Shown here: positions 1 through 7,315 of the stretch, piece by piece
Layout of the letters: each line of letters begins with the position of its first letter
How positions within the stretch are numbered: the stretch's first letter is position 1
Assembly: GCA_963578805.1 (NCBI GenBank)
Contig: CAUZDY010000011.1
Location: 1-64,000 of the forward strand
DNA length: 64,000 bases
Reading direction: 5' to 3'
Source: CAUZIB01 sp963578805
Lineage (GTDB): Bacteria > Acidobacteriota > Vicinamibacteria > Vicinamibacterales > UBA8438
Position numbers and translations under genes: made by a program
The notes under the pieces: generated by a model
The model's database searches: none
The model's input: the letters and a program-made list of their open reading frames with translations, nothing else
What the model was told of the DNA's origin: nothing

Positions 1-204
1 CGAGCCTAGTCTCAAGCAGCACTCAGCGCCATCCGGGGGCGGCAGTAGCACGTCATGTCGATCTAGCATTCAAGGACGGTGACCCGCAACCTGCTAGCGA
101 GGCTCTGTGAGTGACTATCGCAACGTTACCCGCTAAGTTCACGATATCTTCGAGAGCGGAGCATGAAGAAGCTCAAGGCCCCATAGGCGGCGCCCAACCA
201 GCCA

Positions 205-438
205 TCAGGGAACACTGTGGTAGTGTCCGTGGACAGGATCCCACACCTGTCGAGATGCCGACCCGCGCTCAGCTGTGAAGCTGTAAACAAGCACTGCGGC
301 CATCGCCACGACGACACTGGCAATCGCGAAGAGGCTCGTGCGCGACATCTGCTCCCGCTTGCGCTCGCAGCACTGCTTGTACTTGAGTCCGCTTCCACAC
401 GGGCAAGGATCGTTTCGTCCGACTTTGTCAATTGCCAT
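205..438 (-). CDS. Small SEC-C motif membrane protein
   Basis: A 77-residue protein whose N-terminus (residues 8-24) carries a SEC-C-type zinc motif, CPCGSGLKYKQCC, like the zinc-binding tail of SecA. It is followed by a single membrane-spanning stretch at about residues 33-55 (SLFAIASVVVAMAAVLVY) and a short His-rich tail ending in HGHYHSVP. The ATG lies at 438. The motif supports metal binding; the topology suggests a cytoplasmic zinc knuckle anchored to the inner membrane. Its partner is unknown and SecA-linked function is only a possibility. It diverges from the dap operon. A reading frame overlapping it on the same strand (126-431) has no recognisable content and was discarded. Confidence 0.75.
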   Translation of the reverse strand: MAIDKVGRNDPCPCGSGLKYKQCCERKREQMSRTSLFAIASVVVAMAAVLVYSFTAERGSASRQVWDPVHGHYHSVP

Positions 439-522
439 CGTTCATACCCCCCCTGACGCTAATTGTTCTCCCAGGGAACTACGATTATAACGTCACCTAA
501 ATGACTTCTTACCAACGTGGCC

Positions 523-528
523 TATACT
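523..528 (+). promoter_or_regulatory. Possible -10 box for the dap operon
   Basis: TATACT lies 56 bases upstream of the dapB start, in the 145-base gap between the SEC-C gene and dapB. No convincing -35 box was seen at 16-18 bases spacing, so this is only a weak suggestion. Confidence 0.2.
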
Positions 529-583
529 GTCACGGTCTTTGCTGGCGCATCAGACCCAACTCTGACCGAAGACAGAAAAGACC

Positions 584-1294
584 ATGAGCCTCCGCATCTT
601 AATCGTCGGGTACGGTCGTATGGGAAAGGAAATCGACGTCCTGTCCGCTCGATGCGATTGCACGATAGTGGAACGGCTTGATATCCACAACAACGCCTCT
701 GGCGTTGGGATGACGGCGGAATTGCTTCAGGATATCGATGTCGCGATCGACTTTTCTACAGCAGCCTCGACGCTCGTCAATCTCCCGCGTCTGGCAGCCG
801 CCGGGGTGAACGCGGTGATTGGAACAACCGGCTGGAACAATCAACAGGCAGCCATGCGGGAGGTGGTGGAAAACGCCGGAATCGGTGTGGTGGTGGCCGC
901 CAATTTTTCCGTCGGCGTCAACCTGTTTCAGGGCATCGTCGAACGAGCTTCGTCCCTACTGCGATACCACGACGACTTCGATGCATGGATCCACGAGTCA
1001 CACCACGCGGCCAAGGTGGATACTCCGTCAGGCACCGCCCTAGCTCTCGAGGCAGCCATGCAAGCGTCCGACTATGCTGCAGCGATCGATGTCGCCTCGA
1101 CTAGAGTCGGCTCGATCCCTGGCACCCATACAGTCGGATTCGACGGACCATTTGAAACGATCACACTGACGCACACGACCCGAAACCGGTCGACCTTTGC
1201 CCGCGGCGCACTCGAGGCGGCCCGATGGGTCAAGGAACGGCAGGGCTGGTTCACGATGCGTGACGTACTCGGCCTCGACGAACAAAAGGAATAG
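584..1294 (+). CDS. dapB: 4-hydroxy-tetrahydrodipicolinate reductase
   Basis: Second step of the diaminopimelate/lysine branch: NAD(P)H reduction of the DapA product to tetrahydrodipicolinate, in the cytoplasm. The N-terminal nucleotide-binding loop is GYGRMGKE (residues 9-16). The catalytic signature ESHHAAKVDTPSGTA (about 138-152) contains the His pair, the Lys and the substrate-binding PSGT loop of the family. At 236 residues it is on the short side for DapB (often about 270) but all landmarks are present. It opens a four-gene lysine operon, with dapA starting 7 bases after its stop. The upstream SD is weak (AGACAGAAAAG). Confidence 0.95.
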   Translation: MSLRILIVGYGRMGKEIDVLSARCDCTIVERLDIHNNASGVGMTAELLQDIDVAIDFSTAASTLVNLPRLAAAGVNAVIGTTGWNNQQAAMREVVENAGIGVVVAANFSVGVNLFQGIVERASSLLRYHDDFDAWIHESHHAAKVDTPSGTALALEAAMQASDYAAAIDVASTRVGSIPGTHTVGFDGPFETITLTHTTRNRSTFARGALEAARWVKERQGWFTMRDVLGLDEQKE

Positions 1295-1301
1295 AACACC
1301 G

Positions 1302-2237
1302 ATGAAGACACGCTGGTCAGGCTGTGGCACGGCGCTGGTCACTCCGTTCACCGAAACTGGAGACCTCGACGAGCCCGCCATCCGTCGCCTCGCCAAGCGG
1401 CAGATTGATGGCGGGGTCCACTTCCTCGTCCCATGTGGGACGACCGGAGAGAGTCCGACACTGTCGCACAAAGAGAAGCTTCGCGTCGTCGAACTCGTCG
1501 CCGCCGAGGCTGCGGGCAAAGTTCCTGTTCTCGGCGGTGCCGGAGGCAACAACACGACTGCGGTCGCCACGCTGGCCAAGGAGATGGTTCGGGCGGGAGC
1601 CGACGGCATCTTGTCGGTAACGCCGTACTACAACAAGCCCTCCCCAGAGGGCCTCTATCGCCACTTTTGTACCGTGGCTGAAAGCGTTGATTGTTCGATC
1701 GTCGTATACAACGTGCCAGGTCGAACCGGAACCAATATCACTCCGGAAGTCTTGACACGGCTTGCGTCTGTTCCAAACATCGTCGGTGTTAAGGAGGCAT
1801 CGGGTGATTTTGAGCAGATGTGTCAGGTCTGTCGCGGCATGACTGATAACTTCAGCGTACTTTCTGGCGACGATGCATACACGCTTGCAATGGTCGCGAT
1901 GGGTGCGGTCGGCGTCATCTCGGTCGCCTCCAATGAGGTGCCTTCGGAAATGGTCGAGCTGCTCGATGCCGCGCTCGCTGGTGATTTTCTGGCAGCACGG
2001 GCGACGCACGAACGACTCTTTCCTCTGATGCAGATCAACTTTGTGGAATCGAATCCGATCCCGGTCAAGGCGGCGCTGGCGGAAATGGGCTTGATGAGCG
2101 CTTACTACCGTCTTCCTCTCGTGGCGCCTCAGGAACCTTCCCGTCAGCGCATTGCCGAGGTGCTTCGGGACCTCGGGCTACTCAATGGTGACCCCAGGAA
2201 GGCCTCTTCGGATGGACCAGTATCTTCGGAAACGTGA
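1302..2237 (+). CDS. dapA: 4-hydroxy-tetrahydrodipicolinate synthase
   Basis: Condenses pyruvate with aspartate semialdehyde, the first committed step to diaminopimelate and lysine. This is a TIM-barrel aldolase of the DHDPS/NAL family. Visible landmarks are GTTGESPTL (pyruvate-binding Thr pair), PYYNKPSPEGLYRHF (catalytic Tyr) and IVGVKEASGD (Schiff-base Lys). The ATG at 1302 was chosen because the protein then begins with the family-typical stretch GCGTALVTPF and does not overlap dapB; the frame stays open upstream to 1197. The length of 311 residues is slightly longer than the usual 290-300 because of a C-terminal extension. Confidence 0.95.
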   Translation: MKTRWSGCGTALVTPFTETGDLDEPAIRRLAKRQIDGGVHFLVPCGTTGESPTLSHKEKLRVVELVAAEAAGKVPVLGGAGGNNTTAVATLAKEMVRAGADGILSVTPYYNKPSPEGLYRHFCTVAESVDCSIVVYNVPGRTGTNITPEVLTRLASVPNIVGVKEASGDFEQMCQVCRGMTDNFSVLSGDDAYTLAMVAMGAVGVISVASNEVPSEMVELLDAALAGDFLAARATHERLFPLMQINFVESNPIPVKAALAEMGLMSAYYRLPLVAPQEPSRQRIAEVLRDLGLLNGDPRKASSDGPVSSET

Positions 2238-2244
2238 TGTGACT

Positions 2245-3090
2245 ATGTCAGAGCTCGCCCAAACAATTGATCGACTCTACGAGCTTGGTCCCAATGCCGA
2301 CCGGGACCAAGCTCGTGAGACGTTCGCACAGCTACGCCACGAACTCTCGGCTGGACGTGTCCGAGCGGCCGAGCCTAACGACTCAAGTGCAACCGGCTGG
2401 AGCGTCAACACCTGGGTAAAAAAAGGTATCCTCGTCGGGTTTCGGGTCGGGACCACGGTCGCCTACCCTTCGCCTTCTGCCACCGCGCCGTATCTGGACA
2501 AGGACACGCTCCCTCTCAAATCACTGAATCCCGCATCTGGTGTCCGTCTGGTTCCGGGCGGCTCATCTATTAGAGACGGAGCCTACATCGGACCAGGCGT
2601 GATCTGTATGCCGCCGATGTACATCAATATAGGTGCCTATATCGGTGCGGGTAGTTTGATCGACTCGCATGCTCTGGTGGGCTCCTGTGCCCAGATCGGA
2701 GCGCGAGTCCATGTCAGCGCGGGAGCTCAGATTGGCGGTGTACTGGAGCCGGTCGGAGCCATGCCGGTTATCGTCGAAGACGACGCTTTGGTCGGTGGTA
2801 ACACAGGACTGTACGAAGGTACAGTGGTGCGTCGTCGGGCCGTGATCGGCGCAGGAACGGTGCTTACCGGTTCAACACCGATCTTCGATCTACCACGAGG
2901 CGAGCTCATCGCGTCGCAGCCCGGAGTACCCACCGTGATCCCCGAAGGCGCCGTCGTCGTGCCTGGAGCACGCGCGGTCACCACGTCACCAGGTAGCGAT
3001 TGGGGCATCTCGCTGGCCACCCCTATTATTATTAAGTATCGGGACGACCACACAGACACTCGCACCGAGCTCGAGGCATGGATCCGGTAG
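2245..3090 (+). CDS. dapD: Tetrahydrodipicolinate N-succinyltransferase
   Basis: Succinylates tetrahydrodipicolinate from succinyl-CoA, so this organism appears to use the succinylase branch of lysine synthesis. The protein has the DapD N-terminal helical part followed by WSVNTWVKKGILVGFR, then a left-handed beta-helix of hexapeptide repeats (about residues 120-230) including IDSHALVGSCAQIG and IGGVLEPVGA. I take the ATG at 2245, 7 bases after the dapA stop, giving 281 residues against a usual 270-280. The frame is open back to 2152 within dapA, but that extension is not family-like. The distinction from the acetyl-transferring DapH rests on the N-terminal domain. Confidence 0.9.
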   Translation: MSELAQTIDRLYELGPNADRDQARETFAQLRHELSAGRVRAAEPNDSSATGWSVNTWVKKGILVGFRVGTTVAYPSPSATAPYLDKDTLPLKSLNPASGVRLVPGGSSIRDGAYIGPGVICMPPMYINIGAYIGAGSLIDSHALVGSCAQIGARVHVSAGAQIGGVLEPVGAMPVIVEDDALVGGNTGLYEGTVVRRRAVIGAGTVLTGSTPIFDLPRGELIASQPGVPTVIPEGAVVVPGARAVTTSPGSDWGISLATPIIIKYRDDHTDTRTELEAWIR

Positions 3091-4076
3091 ACATCGTCGG
3101 CCTCGCTCGCGCCCTGATTGACATCGACTCGACATCGGGCCGTGAAGCCGAAGCCTCCCGATGGCTGTCTGGATGGCTTCGGGACCGCGGCTACAACGTC
3201 ACCGAACAGCCAGTTGCCGACGACAGGTTCAACGTCATCGCCATGCTAGATCCGCCCGATGTGGTGTTGTCGACCCACATAGATTGTGTGCCTCCGTTCT
3301 TTCCAAGCCGTGAAGAAGATGACCTGCTCTACGGCCGAGGCGCGTGTGACGCCAAGGGTATTCTTGCCGCCCAGCTGGCGGCACTCGAACGACTCCGTGC
3401 GGAGGGCGAACGCCGAGTTGCCCTGCTTGTGGTGGTCGGTGAAGAGCGTGGGAGCCAAGGTGCCCGTGCCGCGAATACTAGGACACTGGGATCGCGGTAT
3501 CTGATCAACGGCGAACCGACCGACAGCCGTTTGGGCGCAGCCACCCGCGGCGTATACCGAGTAAGGCTTGTGGCCCGCGGTCGGGCGTCTCATTCCTCGC
3601 ATCCGGAACTGGGCGAGTCAGCAATCGAGAAGCTCCTTGACGTGCTTGTGCAGCTCCGCACACTCCCGTTACCAGACGACTCCAGGTTGGGCCGAACCTA
3701 CTACACGATTGGATTGATGTCGGGTGGTCTGGCCCCGAATGTAGTCCCTCCAGGCGCCGAGGCCGAAGTAAACTTCCGAACCGTCGGGAGTGCCGCCGAG
3801 GTACGGACCGCTCTCGAGCCACTCACCTCGGCAGTCGACATCGAGGACGTAGTCGAAGTGCCACCGGTCGTTCTGGAGACCGTCCCAGACTTCGCCACGG
3901 AAGTCTTTCCGTACACCACCGACATCCCGTTCCTGTCGGCATGGGGGAGGCCGCTATTGTTCGGTCCAGGCTCGGTGCTGGTCGCCCACACCGACGAAGA
4001 ACATGTCAGTATCTCTGAAATGTTGAGGTCCGTCGACCACTATGTGAGCCTCGTTCGCCGTCTCCTCGTCAGCTAG
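3078..4076 (+). CDS. M20 deacylase, probable succinyl-diaminopimelate desuccinylase
   Basis: A 332-residue M20/ArgE/DapE-type zinc amidohydrolase. Metal-site motifs are STHIDCVPP (Asp/His), GRGACDAKG (bridging Asp), VVGEERGS (catalytic Glu plus ligand), GEPTD and the C-terminal AHTDEEHVS. The lid/dimerisation domain sits in the middle (about 160-265, starting at RGRASHSSHPELG). The start codon lies inside the end of dapD (13-base overlap), which implies translational coupling. Together with the dapB-dapA-dapD context this argues for removal of the succinyl group from N-succinyl-LL-diaminopimelate. Closely related enzymes act on N-acetylornithine or N-acetyl-lysine, so substrate is inferred from position. 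No dapC aminotransferase is in the operon. Confidence 0.8.
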   Translation: MDPVDIVGLARALIDIDSTSGREAEASRWLSGWLRDRGYNVTEQPVADDRFNVIAMLDPPDVVLSTHIDCVPPFFPSREEDDLLYGRGACDAKGILAAQLAALERLRAEGERRVALLVVVGEERGSQGARAANTRTLGSRYLINGEPTDSRLGAATRGVYRVRLVARGRASHSSHPELGESAIEKLLDVLVQLRTLPLPDDSRLGRTYYTIGLMSGGLAPNVVPPGAEAEVNFRTVGSAAEVRTALEPLTSAVDIEDVVEVPPVVLETVPDFATEVFPYTTDIPFLSAWGRPLLFGPGSVLVAHTDEEHVSISEMLRSVDHYVSLVRRLLVS

Positions 4077-4110
4077 TGTAGTGAGAGCCGTCTCGGCCCA
4101 TCCGGTTCGC

Positions 4111-5262
4111 CTACCGCCTGATGATCCGAACTGTCGTGACTTCAACACGATTGATAGGCCGCTCTCCATCGGTCGGGACCGATTCGATCAAGGACACGAC
4201 ATCTAGACCGTCGACCACCCCACCAAATGCGGTGTATTGGTCGTCTAGCTCCGTGGCCACATCGGTGCAAATAAAAAAAGAAGTCGACGCGCTGGCCAGG
4301 TCTTCACCGCGCGCCATGGAGAGAGTCCCACGTACGTGGCGCGTGTCGTTGAATTCAGGCTCCAGGGCCTGCACTAGACGCTGCTGCCGCTCGGTCAGCG
4401 GGTCACGCCGGCTCGGCATGTAACCGGTTTGAATCACGAAACCTGGCACGACGCGATGAAACGATATCCCGTCGTAGACACCCGCCGCTGCCAGACGGAG
4501 AAAATTTCGTACGTGGTTGGGAGCCCGGTCTGGATATAGCTCGACGGTGATCGGACCGACGTCCGTCTCGATCACCACCCCATACGCCGCCAGCGCTTCG
4601 GCGGTCTCGGTCGAGAAGGGCAGCGGCTCGGGTGAGGGTATGTCTCGGATCGCGACGCTGTGAAGGGTGACTCGCTCGGCAGCGCGACCGTCGGGGTCGA
4701 CGGGCGTCTCTGAGATCGCGGTGACTACATCCATCCCTTCTGCCACCCGGCCCCAGATAGTGTACTGGCCGTTGAGCGCCGGCTGGTCGACGACCGCGAT
4801 AAAGAACTGTGAGCCACCGCTGTCGGGGCGTCCCGGGACAACAATGGCTGCCACGGCTCCACGAGTATGAGGCTCGCCGCTCAATTCGTCGCCAACCCGC
4901 TCAAGACCACCCTGACCGTAGCGAGCGCCTTGCTCGGGATCTTTGGTCAGAGGGTCCCCACCCTGAATGATTCCGTGTCGGACCATACGGTGAAACGTTG
5001 TTCCGTCGTACTCGCCCGTCTCAGCAAGCTCCATCAGTAATCCGACGTGATGTGGCGCCAAACTCGGCAGAAGGTCAATGACGATCGTGCCCAGGTCGGT
5101 CTCGAGCACGGCCTGTTTCCCGGTCATTTTCTCGAGCGACAGCGGCGTCACGAACAGCGCCGACGGCTCAGGATCCTGCGCAACCACTGAAAGGGATATC
5201 AAGGACAAGAGCCACACGAGCGGGAGGTGCAGTCGAAAGCCTCTGCGTGTCAAGGGTATCAT
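4111..5262 (-). CDS. Secreted tandem cyclophilin peptidyl-prolyl isomerase
   Basis: A 383-residue protein with an N-terminal signal peptide (hydrophobic run LPLVWLLSLISLSVVA, cleavage after about residue 28) and two consecutive cyclophilin domains, about 48-210 and 228-382. Domain 1 shows TTFHRMVRHGIIQGGD and SGGSQFFIAV; domain 2 shows ISFHRVVPGFVIQTG and SASTSFFICT. The expected role is proline cis-trans isomerisation of exported proteins in the periplasm. Domain 2 departs from the consensus in the SQFF stretch (TSFF), so the two copies may differ in activity. It sits convergent to the dap operon. Confidence 0.88.
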   Translation of the reverse strand: MIPLTRRGFRLHLPLVWLLSLISLSVVAQDPEPSALFVTPLSLEKMTGKQAVLETDLGTIVIDLLPSLAPHHVGLLMELAETGEYDGTTFHRMVRHGIIQGGDPLTKDPEQGARYGQGGLERVGDELSGEPHTRGAVAAIVVPGRPDSGGSQFFIAVVDQPALNGQYTIWGRVAEGMDVVTAISETPVDPDGRAAERVTLHSVAIRDIPSPEPLPFSTETAEALAAYGVVIETDVGPITVELYPDRAPNHVRNFLRLAAAGVYDGISFHRVVPGFVIQTGYMPSRRDPLTERQQRLVQALEPEFNDTRHVRGTLSMARGEDLASASTSFFICTDVATELDDQYTAFGGVVDGLDVVSLIESVPTDGERPINRVEVTTVRIIRR

Positions 5263-5273
5263 CCGAAGATATT

Positions 5274-5858
5274 ATGGCAAGCTTTCAAACTCGATGTCCG
5301 TGGGGCGACTCCGATCCGGTCTATTACGTGCCCTATCACGATGACGAGTGGGGTGTCCCCACGCACGATGACAAGAAGCTGTTTGAAATGCTGACTCTCG
5401 AAGGCGCACAGGCCGGCCTCAGCTGGATCACGATTCTCAAAAAGAGAGATTGCTATCGTCGCGCCTTCTCTGGATTCGACCCCGGTATGATTGCGCGTTA
5501 CGACTCGAGAAAACGCCAGCGTCTTCTTGCGAATACCGGAATTGTCCGGAACCGTCTCAAGATTGAATCGACCATCAAGAATGCCAGGGCGTTTCTCGCC
5601 GTGCAGACAGAATTCGGATCGTTCGACCGCTACATCTGGCAATTTGTGGATGGTGCGCCTAGGCAGAACTCGTGGACCCAGATGAAACAGATCCCGACGA
5701 ACACACCTGAATCAGACGCGATGAGCACCGACCTTAAACGCCGCGGGTTCAGCTTCGTTGGGTCAACCATCTGCTACGCCCTCATGCAGTCGATCGGAAT
5801 GGTCAACGACCACCTCGTCGGCTGCTTCCGGTATCAGGCCGTGCAAGCTCTTCGTTGA
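5274..5858 (+). CDS. tag: DNA-3-methyladenine glycosylase I
   Basis: Excises 3-methyladenine from alkylated DNA. The protein follows E. coli Tag closely: RCPWGDSDPVY at the N-terminus with the first zinc Cys, YHDDEWGVP with the zinc His, the helical core LEGAQAGLSWITILKKR, and NDHLVGCF near the C-terminus giving the last His and Cys zinc ligands. The catalytic/recognition Glu is in LEGAQ. The ATG at 5274 gives 194 residues, the family norm; a GTG at 5247 would add nine residues and overlap the divergent cyclophilin gene. The 3' end overlaps the convergent RNA methyltransferase gene by 56 bases. Confidence 0.95.
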   Translation: MASFQTRCPWGDSDPVYYVPYHDDEWGVPTHDDKKLFEMLTLEGAQAGLSWITILKKRDCYRRAFSGFDPGMIARYDSRKRQRLLANTGIVRNRLKIESTIKNARAFLAVQTEFGSFDRYIWQFVDGAPRQNSWTQMKQIPTNTPESDAMSTDLKRRGFSFVGSTICYALMQSIGMVNDHLVGCFRYQAVQALR

Positions 5859-6699
5859 AACTTCGGATATGGTAAAGAACGATCGCTGCGGTCGTCGCCA
5901 CATTCAGCGAGTCGACCGTCGGATCGAGCGAGATTCGCACCGTGGCATCCGCGGCCGCCAACACCTCCGGGGACAGTCCGTCACCTTCATTTCCTAGGAT
6001 CAAGGCGACGCTCCGACCATTCTCAAAAAAATTATGGTGCTCCAGACAGGTTACCTGACCATCTGGCGTAAGAGCGACCAGCTCGTAGCCCTGACGACGG
6101 ACCACGTCGAGCCCGCCGGGCCAATCGTCGACGACAGCGAACGGAATCTGCAAACTCGTAGCGATCGACGTGCGGACGGCCTTGCGATACAAAGGGTCAC
6201 AACACCCCGGGCTCAGTAACACTCCGGCGGCTCCAAAGGCAGCCGCATTGCGAAAGATTCCACCCACGTTGTCGGGATTACCAACCTGTTCCAGGACAAC
6301 AATCGGTCGGCGAGAACGGCGGTTGCCTAGTACCGCCGCGAGCGTCTCTGGCTCGGGCCGCTCGGCGAGAGCAAGGCAGCCCTGATGAAAGTCGTAGCCA
6401 CCGATTTTCTTGATCAGAATTCGGCTGGCTACATAGACGGGAGGAGCGTCCACCTCGAGACCGGGGATACCACGCAACGACCCGAACGCGGCCGGCGTGA
6501 CAAGGATCGCCCGCACGCGAAACCGACTGTTGGCGATCAACCGGCGGACCGCAAGACGCCCCTCGGTCACGAACGCACCTCCCGCTCGAAGTCGGACCGG
6601 ATCTGGAATGTGTTTAAAATCAGCGATACGTGGATCGTCGATCGTCTCGATCCAAATGGGTTTCACGAGAAGGGCTCGCTTCGATGGCTTTGAGTTCAA
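5803..6699 (-). CDS. TrmH-family (SpoU) RNA 2'-O-methyltransferase
   Basis: A 298-residue SPOUT methyltransferase acting on rRNA or tRNA ribose 2'-OH. The N-terminal part (about 20-110) is the small substrate-binding domain. The knotted SPOUT domain follows with its three motifs: QVGNPDNVGGIFRNAAAFG (motif 1), LILGNEGDGLSPEV (motif 2) and DSLNVATTAAIVLYH (motif 3). These make SAM binding and knot formation secure, but the RNA target cannot be read from the sequence. Its stop lies within the end of tag on the opposite strand. The acetyltransferase gene upstream ends 2 bases before it, so the two are probably co-transcribed. Confidence 0.9.
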   Translation of the reverse strand: MNSKPSKRALLVKPIWIETIDDPRIADFKHIPDPVRLRAGGAFVTEGRLAVRRLIANSRFRVRAILVTPAAFGSLRGIPGLEVDAPPVYVASRILIKKIGGYDFHQGCLALAERPEPETLAAVLGNRRSRRPIVVLEQVGNPDNVGGIFRNAAAFGAAGVLLSPGCCDPLYRKAVRTSIATSLQIPFAVVDDWPGGLDVVRRQGYELVALTPDGQVTCLEHHNFFENGRSVALILGNEGDGLSPEVLAAADATVRISLDPTVDSLNVATTAAIVLYHIRSFNEELARPDTGSSRRGGR

Positions 6700-6701
6700 C
6701 C

Positions 6702-7289
6702 CTACGGCACGACCAAGCGCTTACTCCGATGACGGTCAACCACCTCGAGTCCAAGCTGCTTACTCAGGTAGACCTTCGATTCCCGTCTGTCGTGGTCGCT
6801 CCGCTCGAGCTTGACGACGTTGAATTCTAAATGGTCGAGCGTACTTCGCATGTCGTAGAACCGGTTCTTTGTTTTGACCAGGATTTCGTCGAAACCGTTG
6901 TCGAGGGCCCAGGCTTCCTGTTCATCGGTGAGCGCACGGAAGAACCCCTGTCCGCGCCAATCGCGCCGGGTACCGCCGATCCAGCTGTACAGAACTTTCC
7001 GATCGGAAAGCTCGATGCACCCTTCAAGCCTGGAAGCGAGGTCGACCAGCTTGGGGTCGGTCTCATTCAAGTGGATCGCATGGGACACTTTATAGGCCAC
7101 CGGTACGATGGTCGCAGGATCGTCAGCGAGGGACGCCTCAGCCATGAGGATTTGGTGATCCCGATCGATCAGCCGATTGATGATCTCGGAGGCCCGTTTC
7201 CGACGCTTGTACTCACCGAAGTACTCCTCGATGTATTCAATCTCGAGCGCACCCTCTTGCAAGCCGTACTGGCGAATGTGATATTCCAA
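6702..7289 (-). CDS. GNAT-family N-acetyltransferase
   Basis: A 195-residue protein with one GNAT fold in its C-terminal half. The acetyl-CoA pyrophosphate loop is read as RRDWRGQGFFRALTDEQEAWA (R-x-x-G-x-G/F type, about 107-127), followed by the strand GFDEILVKTKN and FYDMRSTLDHLEF. The N-terminal half (EYIEEYFGEYKRRKRASEIINRL) is helical and may contact the substrate. Substrate unknown; ribosomal protein, tRNA or small amine are all possible. Same strand and 2 bases upstream of the RNA methyltransferase gene. Confidence 0.75.
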   Translation of the reverse strand: MEYHIRQYGLQEGALEIEYIEEYFGEYKRRKRASEIINRLIDRDHQILMAEASLADDPATIVPVAYKVSHAIHLNETDPKLVDLASRLEGCIELSDRKVLYSWIGGTRRDWRGQGFFRALTDEQEAWALDNGFDEILVKTKNRFYDMRSTLDHLEFNVVKLERSDHDRRESKVYLSKQLGLEVVDRHRSKRLVVP

Positions 7290-7315
7290 GGCACTCCTAT
7301 TGTCGATCGCCTACC

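Noticed and set aside
126..431. 101-codon open frame overlapping the SEC-C gene on the same strand
   Set aside because: Ser/Arg-rich, no motif; the alternative frame carries a clear SEC-C zinc motif and membrane helix.
1317..2009. 230-codon open frame on the minus strand
   Set aside because: Antisense to dapA; no domain seen.
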